A stretch of 64,000 bases of DNA from Actinomycetota bacterium. Lineage in GTDB: Bacteria; Actinomycetota; Acidimicrobiia; Acidimicrobiales; Ilumatobacteraceae. Location of the stretch: assembly GCA_016700055.1 (NCBI GenBank), contig CP064997.1, positions 434,001 to 498,000 on the forward strand. Direction: 5' to 3'. This document shows positions 24,818 through 32,934 of the stretch, piece by piece (the stretch's first letter is position 1; each line of letters starts with the position of its first letter). The notes under the pieces were generated by a model. It had not been told where the DNA came from and made no database searches. It saw only the letters and a program-made list of their open reading frames with translations. The translations under genes and the position numbers were made by a program.

Positions 24818-25285
24818 CTACGTGGTCGGCGGGTCGTGCTTGACGAGCAAGGCCGCCTCCCGCCAGAAGTCCTCTGCCGCGTCGAAGCTCTTGTAGACGC
24901 TGGCGAAGCGCAGGTAGGCGACCTCGTCGAGCGCCCTCAGCCGTTCGAGCACCGCCAGGCCGACCTCAACACTCGTCAGCTCAGCGCGCCCGGCGAGACG
25001 TAGCTCCTCCTCGACGCTTTCTGCCAAGCCGTCGATCGTCTCCAGGCTGACCGGGCGGCCCTTGCAGGCGGCGCGGAGGCCGGTGACGATCTTGGCCCGG
25101 TCGAAGGGCTCACGCCCGCCGTGGCTCTTCAGCACCGTCAGCAGCTGCTCCTCGACCCGCTCGTAGGTCGTGAAGCGGTGCCCGCAGCTCGGGCACTGCC
25201 GGCGGCGTCGGATCGCGGAGCCCTCGTCGGCGCTGCGCGAGTCGATCACCTTGGTGTCGTCGTGGTGGCAGGCGGTGCACTGCAC
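24818..25285 (-). CDS. nrdR: transcriptional repressor NrdR
   Basis: 155 residues. Zinc-ribbon plus ATP-cone regulator that senses (d)ATP and represses ribonucleotide reductase genes. Zinc ligands are CTAC (3-6) and CPSCG (about 31-34); the ATP-cone begins at [26 protein letters not shown]. Length and order match the family (about 150). The GTG at 25285 has TAGATT 7 bases upstream and no ribosome binding site, the leaderless layout. It lies between the LysM SOS gene and nrdJ, the same lexA-LysM-nrdR order seen in mycobacteria. Confidence 0.97.
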   Translation of the reverse strand: MQCTACHHDDTKVIDSRSADEGSAIRRRRQCPSCGHRFTTYERVEEQLLTVLKSHGGREPFDRAKIVTGLRAACKGRPVSLETIDGLAESVEEELRLAGRAELTSVEVGLAVLERLRALDEVAYLRFASVYKSFDAAEDFWREAALLVKHDPPTT

Positions 25286-25312
25286 GGCGCCGAATCTATT
25301 GCACCTCCTCTC

Positions 25313-25699
25313 TCAGCCAGGCAGCGTCAGCACCTGGCCGACATCGATCGTCGCGCTGGCGCCGTTGGCGGCGACCACGTCGTCGATCCACTTCGCCGCC
25401 TCGTCGGGCGCCAACATGCGCCTGGCGATCGACCACAACGTGTCGCCGGGCTGCACGACGTAACGCACCACGGCGCCCTCAGCACCGGCCGAACCGGCCG
25501 CACCGGCCGCGGGGACGGAGGCAGGACCGTCCCCACGGCCGGCCAGCACCGACTCGGCGCCCAGCAGGAGGGCACCGAGCAGGGCGACCGCGACGAAGAG
25601 GGTGACCAGGCGCCGACGCCGATACGTGGCCGCGCTCGGGTGCCCGGCTCGGGTGGGCTGGAGCTCGATCACGAAGCGGGGGTCGATCGCGATGGCCAT
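25313..25699 (-). CDS. LysM-domain membrane protein, SOS cell-division inhibitor type (ChiZ/YneA-like)
   Basis: 128 residues. A cytoplasmic N-terminus (MAIAIDPRFVIELQPTR), one membrane segment at about 33-52 (LVTLFVAVALLGALLLGAES), a short linker and a C-terminal LysM domain (YVVQPGDTLWSIARRML...VGQVLTLPG). Size, domain order and position divergent to lexA match mycobacterial ChiZ (Rv2719c), Corynebacterium DivS and Bacillus YneA, which delay division during the SOS response. A promoter with two perfect LexA operators lies upstream. Division inhibition is inferred from family and context. Confidence 0.85.
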   Translation of the reverse strand: MAIAIDPRFVIELQPTRAGHPSAATYRRRRLVTLFVAVALLGALLLGAESVLAGRGDGPASVPAAGAAGSAGAEGAVVRYVVQPGDTLWSIARRMLAPDEAAKWIDDVVAANGASATIDVGQVLTLPG

Positions 25700-25778
25700 T
25701 GGGGGGATCCCTTCTTCTTGCGGTGCCGAAGGCCGGCTTTGGGAGAGCGTGACGCAGGGGTGTGACAACCACTTTGTC

Positions 25779-25818
25779 CGAACGCCTGTTCGGCAACAGT
25801 ACGGCGAACGCTCGTTCG
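25779..25818 (-). promoter_or_regulatory. LexA operators 1 and 2 on the LysM gene promoter
   Basis: Two perfect copies of the actinobacterial/Gram-positive SOS box CGAAC-N4-GTTCG: 25779-25792 and 25805-25818, centres 26 bp apart. Operator 2 lies exactly in the promoter spacer and operator 1 covers the predicted transcription start near 25789. Confidence 0.9.
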
Positions 25819-25825
25819 TTGTCAA
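25796..25825 (-). promoter_or_regulatory. promoter of the LysM gene
   Basis: Minus strand TTGACA (25825-25820), 18-bp spacer, TACTGT (25801-25796). Predicted start near 25789 and a leader of about 90 bases. LexA bound at the two operators would block it fully. Confidence 0.75.
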
Positions 25826-25834
25826 GGAGGTCGT

Positions 25835-25897
25835 CGAACGAGTGTTGGCGGAACGAGTGTTTGAAGATCGTTGATAATGGCGGCGAACACCCGTACG
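25835..25897 (+). promoter_or_regulatory. degenerate LexA operators 3-5 at lexA
   Basis: CGAAC-GAGT-GTTGG (25835-25848), GGAAC-GAGT-GTTTG (25850-25863) and CGAAC-ACCC-GTACG (25884-25897). Each keeps the GAAC half and part of the GTTCG half. The first two are a 15-bp-spaced direct repeat; the last overlaps the lexA -10. Weak sites here would allow lexA autoregulation at a higher LexA level than the LysM gene. Confidence 0.65.
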
Positions 25898-25899
25898 AT
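25871..25899 (+). promoter_or_regulatory. lexA promoter, leaderless
   Basis: TTGATA (25871-25876), 17-bp spacer, TACGAT (25894-25899), then 7 bases to the ATG at 25907. This spacing predicts that transcription starts at or next to the start codon. Confidence 0.7.
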
Positions 25900-25906
25900 G
25901 CAGTCC

Positions 25907-26539
25907 ATGGTCGATGCCCAGCTCACCGCCCGCCAGCGCCAGATCCTCGACGTCATCGAGCAGTCGATGCGTGATCGGGGCTACCCGCCCTCGGTGCGTG
26001 AGATCGGCGAGGCCGTCGGGCTGACCTCGCCGTCTACGGTCCACAACCACCTCGCCCGGCTGCAGCGCGCCGGCTTCTTGCGCCGTGACCCCACCAAGCC
26101 CCGCGCGATCGAGGTGCGCTGGGACCCGAACTCAGGCGCGGTGTTCGAGCGCCGCCCGTCGCGCCACGTGCCGCTCGTCGGTGACGTCGCGGCCGGCACC
26201 GACGTGCTCGCGCAGGAGAACGTCGAAGAGCTGTTCCCTCTGCCGATCGACTTCACCGGCGACGGCGACCTGTTCATGCTGCGGGTCCGTGGCGACTCGA
26301 TGGTCGGGTCGGCGATCCTCGACGGCGACTTCGTCGTCGCCCGCCAGCAGCCGACCGCCGAAGACGGCGACATCGTCGTCGCCGGCATCCCCGGCGAAGA
26401 GGCGACCGTCAAGACCTACCGGCGCCGCGGCGACGTCGTCACGCTGGTGCCCTCCAACGAAACGATGAAGCCGATGCAGTTCGCGTCACACGACGTCACC
26501 ATCTTCGGCCGCGTCGTCACGGTGATGCGCAGGCTCTGA
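25907..26539 (+). CDS. lexA: SOS repressor LexA
   Basis: 210 residues. Represses DNA-damage genes and cleaves itself when stimulated by RecA filaments. The winged helix (TARQRQILDVIEQSM...VGLTSPSTVHNHLARLQRAG) covers residues 7-60; the cleavage site is the Ala-Gly in DVAAGTDV; the catalytic serine is in RGDSMVGSAI and the lysine in ATVKTYRR. Earlier ATGs at 25898 and 25877 are in frame, but 25907 is preferred because TACGAT stands 7 bases before it with a fitting -35, and because the protein then begins MVDAQLTARQRQ like other actinobacterial LexA. Confidence 0.96.
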   Translation: MVDAQLTARQRQILDVIEQSMRDRGYPPSVREIGEAVGLTSPSTVHNHLARLQRAGFLRRDPTKPRAIEVRWDPNSGAVFERRPSRHVPLVGDVAAGTDVLAQENVEELFPLPIDFTGDGDLFMLRVRGDSMVGSAILDGDFVVARQQPTAEDGDIVVAGIPGEEATVKTYRRRGDVVTLVPSNETMKPMQFASHDVTIFGRVVTVMRRL

Positions 26540-26567
26540 GCCACCCGCTGGCGATTCGTCGCCTGAA

Positions 26568-27248
26568 CTAGCCGTAGCGGGGGCCGGCGGGCGGGGCCCA
26601 GGATCCGCCCGTCGCCGGCATGACAGATCCGCCCGTCGCCGGCATGCTCGATCCGCGAGCAGGTCGCCGACTGAGCCCGAGCAGCACCAGCAACAGCCCG
26701 AGCGCCGCGCCGACTCCACCGGCACCGATCGAGACCATCCGCAGCGCGCCTCCCGCCTCGGTGACGTCACGGCCGACCGCGACGACTGCCGCCTCGTCGT
26801 TCGCTCTCACGTCGAGCGAGTAGGTGCCCGGAGCGCTCACCGTGAAGGCTCGCTCGGCCACCCCGACGAAGCCCGCGCTGTCGTAACGCGGTCCGCTCAC
26901 GTCGGCAAGGGCTACTTCGCCCTCGGGTCCGGACAGGACCAGCTCGACCACCGGTGACTCGGCCAGGTCGTACTCACGGTTGTCGTTGGCACACGAGCCG
27001 CCCAGGTCGCCGATTCGGCCCCTGGTCTCGACGAACACGTAGAAGCGCCCTGCCTGGTCGAACTCGAGGGTCGTCGTGCAGCCCGCCGGAGCCCGCGCGA
27101 GGCCGCGCACGGCGTCGTCGTCGCGGCGGAGCGCGGCCATCCACAGCACGGCTGCGGCGACGATGCCGAGCAGGCCAACCGCGATGCCGAGCGGCACCAG
27201 CGCGCTGGCGCGCCGTGCGGCGGGCACCGCTTGGCCGACGGGGATCAC
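26568..27248 (-). CDS. two-TM membrane protein, hypothetical
   Basis: 226 residues. One membrane segment at about 15-38 (ALVPLGIAVGLLGIVAAAVLWM), an extracytoplasmic beta-rich domain of about 120 residues with two cysteines (AGCTTTLEF, GGSCANDN), a second membrane segment (SIGAGGVGAALGLLLVLLGL) and a short Pro/Gly tail with a doubled MPATGGS unit encoded by a 24-bp tandem duplication (26603-26650). The middle domain looks like a bacterial lectin or jelly-roll-like fold by its spacing, but I do not recognise it. ATG overlaps the dapC stop (ATGA). Confidence 0.75.
   Translation of the reverse strand: MIPVGQAVPAARRASALVPLGIAVGLLGIVAAAVLWMAALRRDDDAVRGLARAPAGCTTTLEFDQAGRFYVFVETRGRIGDLGGSCANDNREYDLAESPVVELVLSGPEGEVALADVSGPRYDSAGFVGVAERAFTVSAPGTYSLDVRANDEAAVVAVGRDVTEAGGALRMVSIGAGGVGAALGLLLVLLGLSRRPARGSSMPATGGSVMPATGGSWAPPAGPRYG
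26603..26650. repeat. 24-bp tandem duplication
   Basis: The block ATCCGCCCGTCGCCGGCATG plus 4 bases occurs twice in a row and encodes the repeated MPATGGS near the C-terminus of the membrane protein. Likely prone to slippage. Confidence 0.7.
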
Positions 27249-28366
27249 CGCTGCGCCCCTAGCCGCTGCGCGACCAGCTCGATCCGCTCGTCGGGCTGCA
27301 CCGCGGCGACCCGCACGTGGCGCGAACCGCCGGCGCCGTAGAAGTCACCGGGACTGACGAGTGCGCCGCCCTCTCGAGCCAGATGCTCGGCGAACTGCCA
27401 GCCGTCGCCGGCGTCGAACCACAGGTAGAACCCGCCACGCGGCAACGCGACGTCGATCCCGGCCCAGCGACCGAGCACCGACGCGAGCTGCTCGAGGCGC
27501 CGGCGATAGCGATCTCGCTGGATGCCGACGTGCTCGTCGTCGTCGAGCGCGGCGACCCCCGCAGCCTGCACCGGGCCGGGCACCATCATCCCGACGTGCT
27601 TGCGCACCTCTGACAGATACGCGACGAGAGCGGCGTCACCGGCGTACGCGCCCACCCGCAGGCCGGCCAGGTTGGAGCGCTTCGACAGCGAGTGCACGGC
27701 GACAACCCCCTCCGTACCGTGTTCCAGGATCGTGCGCGGCGGACCGTCCCAGGTGAACTCGGCGTAGCACTCGTCGCTGAACACCGGCACTCCACGCGCT
27801 CTCCCCCACGCCGCCGCCGCGCCGAGGTCGTCGAGCGAACCGGTCGGGTTGCTCGGGCTGTTCACCCAGAGCAGGAGTGCCCTCGACGCGTCGACCTCGT
27901 CGACGCCACGCAGGTCGAGGCCGCCGTCGGCCGACGGCGGTACAGCGACGGCGCGGCATCCGGCGAGCACAGCACCCATCTCGTACGTGGGGTACGACAC
28001 TGCCGGATAGAGCACCGTGTCGCGCCCGGGATCGCGCAACCGCAGCAACTGGGGCAACGTGGCGACGAACTCCTTCGTACCCACACAGGCGGCGATCTGG
28101 TTGTCGGCGACGTCGACGTCGAAGCGCCGCCGGACCCATCTGCGCCACGCGCCGCGCAGCTCCGGCGAACCGATCGACGGTGGATAACCACGCTCCGTGC
28201 CGGAGTGTCCGAGTGCTTCGATCGCTGCCGCCGGGGGCGGGTCGCACGGCGTGCCGACAGACAGGTCGACGAGCCCGCCGGGATGACCCTCGGCGAGCGG
28301 CACGAAGCGGTCGAGCCGGTCGTACGGGTAAGGCGGGGGGACGAAGCCCGTCGGTACAGCGGTCAT
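27245..28366 (-). CDS. dapC: succinyldiaminopimelate transaminase (class I/II aminotransferase)
   Basis: 373 residues, fold type I PLP enzyme. The PLP lysine is in SLSKRSNLAGLRVG, the substrate-carboxylate arginine in HVRVAAV, and WVNSPSNPTG and SDECYAEF are present. The similarity to mycobacterial DapC and the presence of dapF two genes upstream support a role in lysine / meso-diaminopimelate synthesis. Start ATG 28366; the 20 bases directly before it form a perfect 7-bp hairpin (28367-28386). 25 bases downstream of hflX, and coupled by ATGA to the membrane protein. Confidence 0.9.
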   Translation of the reverse strand: MTAVPTGFVPPPYPYDRLDRFVPLAEGHPGGLVDLSVGTPCDPPPAAAIEALGHSGTERGYPPSIGSPELRGAWRRWVRRRFDVDVADNQIAACVGTKEFVATLPQLLRLRDPGRDTVLYPAVSYPTYEMGAVLAGCRAVAVPPSADGGLDLRGVDEVDASRALLLWVNSPSNPTGSLDDLGAAAAWGRARGVPVFSDECYAEFTWDGPPRTILEHGTEGVVAVHSLSKRSNLAGLRVGAYAGDAALVAYLSEVRKHVGMMVPGPVQAAGVAALDDDEHVGIQRDRYRRRLEQLASVLGRWAGIDVALPRGGFYLWFDAGDGWQFAEHLAREGGALVSPGDFYGAGGSRHVRVAAVQPDERIELVAQRLGAQR

Positions 28367-28386
28367 GCGGGCACCATGCTGCCCGC
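28367..28386 (-). promoter_or_regulatory. inverted repeat directly before dapC start
   Basis: GCGGGCA (28367-28373) and TGCCCGC (28380-28386) flank CCATGC and end at the base before the ATG. It replaces the ribosome-binding region, so it may mask initiation or bind a regulator. Confidence 0.4.
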
Positions 28387-28391
28387 TGCGA

Positions 28392-29696
28392 TCACGTCGG
28401 CGAAACCACGAACTCGGCGAGACGTCCGACGGATGCGTCGGAGAGCCGAGCGCGGACCCGCTCACCGGCCTCCTCGTGCGTGGTGCCGACGACCTCACCC
28501 TCGCGGTGGATGGCCGCCAGCACGTCACCGCGCTCGTATGGCACCAGCAGCTCGACCACGCGCGAGATCGCCCGCAGGCGGTCGGCCAGGGTGCGGAGCA
28601 GCACCTCGATGCCCTCCCCCGTCAGCGCGCTGATCGCCACCGAGCCGGGGTGATCCTCCACCAGACGCTTCGCGTCGTCGGGATCGAGGTCGGTCTTGTT
28701 GAACACGACCAGCTCGGGCACCGCGTCTGCCCCGATCTCGCGCAGCACCTCGCGCACGGCCGTGATCTGCAGGTCGGGGTCGCTCGCCGACGCGTCGACG
28801 ACGTGCACCAGGTAGCTCGCCTGGGTGGCGACCTCGAGCGTGCTCTTGAACGCTTCGACCAGCCCGTGAGGGAGCCGCTGCACGAAGCCGACGGTGTCGG
28901 TGAGCAGCACCGGCTCCCCGCCGGGCAACGCCAGCCGGCGCGTCGTCGGATCGAGCGTCGCGAACAGGCGATCCTCCACCAGCACGCCGGCCTGCGTGAG
29001 GCGGTTCAACAGCGTGGACTTGCCGGCGTTGGTGTAGCCGACGATCGTCACCGCCGACAGCCCGCTGCGGCTGCGGTTCTTGCGCTGCAGCTCCCGCGTG
29101 CGACCGAGCTCTTCCAGGTCGTGCTCCAGCTTGGAGATGCGCCGCATGATCCGTCGCCGGTCGACCTCGAGCTTGGTCTCGCCGGCGCCGAAGCGCATCC
29201 CCACCCCACCGCGCTGCTGCGCGTAGCGAGCGCTGACGCCGCGCCGCAGCCGCGGCAAGCGATAGCGCAGCAGGGCGAGCTCGACCTGGGCCTTGCCCTC
29301 GAGGGTGTGGGCGTTCTGGGCGAAGATGTCGAGGATCACCGCCGTGCGGTCGATCGCAGTTCGCCCGAGCAGCTTCTCCAGGTTGTACTGCTGGGCCGGC
29401 GCCAGCTCGTTGTCGAACACCACGGTGTCGGCGTCGACGGCCAGGCACAGCTCTTTCAGCTCCTCGACCTTGCCCTTGCCGATGTACCAGGTGTGGTCGG
29501 GAGCGTCACGACGCTGCACCACGCGGGCCACCTCGTCGGCGCCGGCGGTGTCGACGAGCAGCGCGAGCTCGTCGAGGCTCGCTTCGGTCTCGCCGTCGGT
29601 GTGGCCGGGGAGGGTGACACCGACGAGGACGATGCGCTCCCGGATGCTGCGCTCGATCAGCGTCTGGCCGAGCGCCTCGCCGTAGGGGTTGTTCAC
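28392..29696 (-). CDS. hflX: ribosome-splitting GTPase HflX
   Basis: 434 residues. Rescues stalled ribosomes by separating subunits. The N-terminal HflX domain includes DNELAPAQQYNLEKLLG and RTAVILDIFAQNAHTLEGKAQVELA, then a helical linker and the G domain with G1 GYTNAGKST, G3 DTVGF and G4 NKTD. GTG start at 29696 with GAGG about 8 bases upstream. 15 bases after dapF; the miaB-miaA-dapF-hflX order is common in actinobacteria. Confidence 0.96.
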   Translation of the reverse strand: MNNPYGEALGQTLIERSIRERIVLVGVTLPGHTDGETEASLDELALLVDTAGADEVARVVQRRDAPDHTWYIGKGKVEELKELCLAVDADTVVFDNELAPAQQYNLEKLLGRTAIDRTAVILDIFAQNAHTLEGKAQVELALLRYRLPRLRRGVSARYAQQRGGVGMRFGAGETKLEVDRRRIMRRISKLEHDLEELGRTRELQRKNRSRSGLSAVTIVGYTNAGKSTLLNRLTQAGVLVEDRLFATLDPTTRRLALPGGEPVLLTDTVGFVQRLPHGLVEAFKSTLEVATQASYLVHVVDASASDPDLQITAVREVLREIGADAVPELVVFNKTDLDPDDAKRLVEDHPGSVAISALTGEGIEVLLRTLADRLRAISRVVELLVPYERGDVLAAIHREGEVVGTTHEEAGERVRARLSDASVGRLAEFVVSPT

Positions 29697-29711
29697 GGAC
29701 GTGACCTCACT

Positions 29712-30530
29712 TCACGCCACCCTCACGGTGGCGACATACGTGGCCGGACCGACGAGCGTCACCCGGCCGGCCGCCGGATCGTGCATGCGCACCCTGGCAT
29801 CTCCACCGTCCATGTGCACGACGATTTCTTCGGTCCCCGCGTCGACCAGCCCCCACTGGCTGGCTGCCCAGGCCGCCGCGCAGGCACCCGTCCCGCACGC
29901 CTCGGTGACGCCCGCGCCACGCTCGTGCACGCGCATCGTGATCGCGAACGGCTCCGGGCCGGGCTCGACGATCTCCAGGTTGGTGTCGGGGACGACCGCT
30001 CCGATCGCCTCCAGCTGGACCGCGGCCACGTCGTCGACGGCGACGACGGTGTGCGGGTTGCCGAGGCTGAGGTGGGCCACCGGGCGATCGGGGCTCTGGC
30101 CGACGAGAGCCCAGCCGGAGGGTTCCTCGCCGCCCGAGACCGCGCCCATGTCGACACTGGCCTCGATCGTGTGTGCAGCCGCATCGAGCGGCGTCACGTG
30201 GACGCGGCGTTCGCCGGCGTCCGTGGCGACCACGAACCGGGCGTCGCCGGCCCGCTGCTGCGCGAGGTACGCGGCCTGCACGAGACACCGAATGCCGTTG
30301 CCGCTCATCTCGGCGCGGCTGCCGTCGGCGTTGTGCAGCGACATCGTCAGCCGGTCGGGGTCGTCGGGGTCGACCGTGAGGGTCAGCAGTCCGTCGGCTC
30401 CCACACCTCGCTTGCGGTCGCACCAACGCTGGGCGAGCGCCGTCCAGGCGATCCGCGGCAGGGCTTGGCCGGTGTCGCAGACCAAGAAGTCGTTGCCGAG
30501 GCCGTGGTGCTTGGTGAGGGTGACCTGCAT
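29712..30530 (-). CDS. dapF: diaminopimelate epimerase
   Basis: 272 residues. Interconverts LL- and meso-diaminopimelate for lysine and peptidoglycan. The two catalytic cysteines are in MSGNGIRC and EACGTGAC, with GNDFLV near the N-terminus, all intact. ATG at 30530; 8 bases after miaA stop, so part of the same operon. Confidence 0.96.
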   Translation of the reverse strand: MQVTLTKHHGLGNDFLVCDTGQALPRIAWTALAQRWCDRKRGVGADGLLTLTVDPDDPDRLTMSLHNADGSRAEMSGNGIRCLVQAAYLAQQRAGDARFVVATDAGERRVHVTPLDAAAHTIEASVDMGAVSGGEEPSGWALVGQSPDRPVAHLSLGNPHTVVAVDDVAAVQLEAIGAVVPDTNLEIVEPGPEPFAITMRVHERGAGVTEACGTGACAAAWAASQWGLVDAGTEEIVVHMDGGDARVRMHDPAAGRVTLVGPATYVATVRVA

Positions 30531-30538
30531 GCTTGGGT

Positions 30539-31462
30539 CTAATCGCTGAGCGCCGCGAGCACCTGCGGCAGGGCCTCTGCCACCGGATCGCTCTCGACGT
30601 CGACGAAGCGTAGGCGTGGATCGCGCTGGAACCACCGCTCTTGGCGGACCGCGAACTGGCGGGTCCGCTGCGCGATCGCGGCGACCGCGTCGTCGAGGCC
30701 GACGTGACCCTCGATGTGGCCGATCAGCTCCTTGTAGCCGAGCGCCTGCCGTGCGGTGCGCGACATCCCTAGGGGATGGGCCAACAGGGCGCGCACCTCG
30801 TCGAGCAGCCCCGCGGCGATCATCTCGCCCACTCGCCGGTCGATGCGCGCGCCGAGTGCGGCGCGATCCCAGCGCAGGGCGATCTGCACCACGTCGGTGG
30901 ACGGATACGTGTCGAGCCCCGGCCCGAACGAGCTGAACCGGCGACCGCTGCCGAGGCACACCTCGAGCGCTCGTACGACGCGACGGGTGTTCGTCGGTTC
31001 CATCCTCGAAGCAGCCACCGGGTCCAGCGCGGCGAGGCGCGCGTGCAGTGCCGCGGGCCCGACCGCCGCCGCCTCTTCCTCCAGCTCGCGCCGATGCGTC
31101 GGCCACTGCGGAGGGATCTCCAGCCCGTCGACGACAGCCCTCAGGTACAGCCCCGTGCCGCCGACGAGCAGGGCGCGGGCACCACGGCCGGTGAGCTCGG
31201 CGAACGCGTCGCGGTAGGCGGCCTGGAAGTCGGCCACCGACACCTCGTCCCACGGGTCGACCAGGTCCAACAGGTGGTGACGCACCTCAGCGCGCTGTGC
31301 CGGCGTCGCCTTCGCGGTGCCGATGTCCATTCCTCGGTAGACCTGCATCGAATCGACCGACACCACCTCGATGCCCTCCACGGCGCGCGCCGCGGCCATC
31401 GCCACGGCGGACTTGCCGCTGGCCGTCGGGCCGAGGATCGCCACCGGCGCCCTCACTCGCAT
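30539..31462 (-). CDS. miaA: tRNA dimethylallyltransferase
   Basis: 307 residues. Adds the isopentenyl group to A37 of tRNAs reading UNN codons. P-loop GPTASGKS (11-18), DSMQVYRGMDIGTAK, and VGGTGLYLRAVVDG mark the family. It follows miaB by 8 bases, so the enzymes for the two successive steps on A37 are made together. Confidence 0.96.
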   Translation of the reverse strand: MRVRAPVAILGPTASGKSAVAMAAARAVEGIEVVSVDSMQVYRGMDIGTAKATPAQRAEVRHHLLDLVDPWDEVSVADFQAAYRDAFAELTGRGARALLVGGTGLYLRAVVDGLEIPPQWPTHRRELEEEAAAVGPAALHARLAALDPVAASRMEPTNTRRVVRALEVCLGSGRRFSSFGPGLDTYPSTDVVQIALRWDRAALGARIDRRVGEMIAAGLLDEVRALLAHPLGMSRTARQALGYKELIGHIEGHVGLDDAVAAIAQRTRQFAVRQERWFQRDPRLRFVDVESDPVAEALPQVLAALSD

Positions 31463-31470
31463 CGCCGGCC

Positions 31471-32901
31471 TCAGAGCGCTGCGACGGGGATGCGCAGCTT
31501 GTGGGCCGGGTCGGCCAACACCGACACGAGACGGCCGCGGAGGTGGTGCGGAGCCGCGTAGGTGACCTCGACCATCGCATACGAACCGGCGCGCAACGGC
31601 TGCGGCGGCGTGAAGTGCACCAACTTGCCCTGGCGGGTGCGCCCACTCGTGACGGAGGCGTCCTTCTTGGACGGCCCCTCGACGAGTACCTCTTCCAGCC
31701 GGCCGACGCGCGCCCGGTGCTTCGCGAGGGCGCTGCGCTCGACGACGACGCGCAGCCGGGAGAAGCGCTCGGCGGCCACGGCCGGGTCGACGAACCGGTC
31801 CTCCATCGACGCCGCCTCGGTCCCCGGGCGCGGGGAGAAGACGAACGTGTAGGCGTAGTCGTACTCGGCTGTGGCGACCACCTCGAGTGTGCGCTCGAAG
31901 TCGTCGTCGGTCTCGCCGGGGAAGCCGACGATGACGTCGGTCGACACGGCCAGGTCCGGCACCAGACGGCGCGCGTCGGCGAGGCGCTCGAGGTAGCGCT
32001 CGGCGGTGTAACCCCTGTGCATCGCCGCCAGCACGCGGTCACTGCCGGCTTGCAGCGGGTAGTGCAGGTGCTCACACGCGGCCGGGGTATCGGCCATGGC
32101 CGCGAGGGTGTCTACCGACATGTCCTTCGGGTGGGGGCTCGTGAAGCGCACGCGGCGGATGCCGGGCACCGCCCCCGCGGCCCGCAGCAGGTCGGCGAAC
32201 AGCGGGCGCACCCGTACGGCACGGCCCGCCTGGCGGGCGGCGAGCTGTAGGTCGCGTCCGTACGAGTTGACGTTCTGGCCGAGCAGGGTCACCTCGGTGA
32301 CACCCTCGGCGGCGAGCGCCTCGACCTCGGCGACGACGTCGTCGAACGGCCGGCTCGCCTCGGCCCCGCGCACGGCAGGCACGATGCAGAACGCGCACTT
32401 GTTGTCGCAACCGATCTGGATCGTCACCCACGCGTTGTACGAGGTCTCCCGCTTCGCCGGCAGTGCAGACGGGAAGAGGGCGTGATCGTCGACCACCGCT
32501 TCGTCGAAGATCTCGGTGATCGGACCGCGCATGCGCGCCGCTGCCACCAGCTCGCCGGTGCGATGCACGTTGTGGGTGCCGAGCACGACGTCGACGTACG
32601 GCGCCCGGGCACGCACGAGGTCACGGTCCTTCTGCGCGAGACAGCCGGCGACGACGATCTGGCGGCCCTCGCGCTCTTCCTTCCACCGCTTCAGGAGGCC
32701 GAGGTTGCCGTACAGCTTGTTGTCGGCGTTCTCGCGGATGCAGCAGGTGTTGAGCACGACGAGGTCGGCGTCGGCCTCGTCGGCGGCAGCATGCAAGCCG
32801 TCCAGCTCGAGCACACCGGCGATGCGCTCGGAGTCGTGCTCGTTCATCTGGCACCCGAAGGTGCGCACCACGTAGCTGCGCGCTCGGCCGACTTCGGTCA
32901 C
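31471..32901 (-). CDS. miaB: tRNA-2-methylthio-N6-dimethylallyladenosine synthase
   Basis: 476 residues. Radical-SAM methylthiotransferase acting on i6A37 made by MiaA. N-terminal cluster cysteines are in RTFGCQMNEHDSER, LNTCCIREN and AGCLAQ; the radical-SAM triad is CDNKCAFC; a TRAM domain ends the protein. GTG at 32901 is chosen because TAGCCT lies 7 bases before it (32909-32914); an in-frame GTG at 32919 would add six residues but lies upstream of that -10. Confidence 0.95.
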   Translation of the reverse strand: MTEVGRARSYVVRTFGCQMNEHDSERIAGVLELDGLHAAADEADADLVVLNTCCIRENADNKLYGNLGLLKRWKEEREGRQIVVAGCLAQKDRDLVRARAPYVDVVLGTHNVHRTGELVAAARMRGPITEIFDEAVVDDHALFPSALPAKRETSYNAWVTIQIGCDNKCAFCIVPAVRGAEASRPFDDVVAEVEALAAEGVTEVTLLGQNVNSYGRDLQLAARQAGRAVRVRPLFADLLRAAGAVPGIRRVRFTSPHPKDMSVDTLAAMADTPAACEHLHYPLQAGSDRVLAAMHRGYTAERYLERLADARRLVPDLAVSTDVIVGFPGETDDDFERTLEVVATAEYDYAYTFVFSPRPGTEAASMEDRFVDPAVAAERFSRLRVVVERSALAKHRARVGRLEEVLVEGPSKKDASVTSGRTRQGKLVHFTPPQPLRAGSYAMVEVTYAAPHHLRGRLVSVLADPAHKLRIPVAAL

Positions 32902-32934
32902 CGGATCGAGGCTACCCACTGCCCGGCGACCGGG

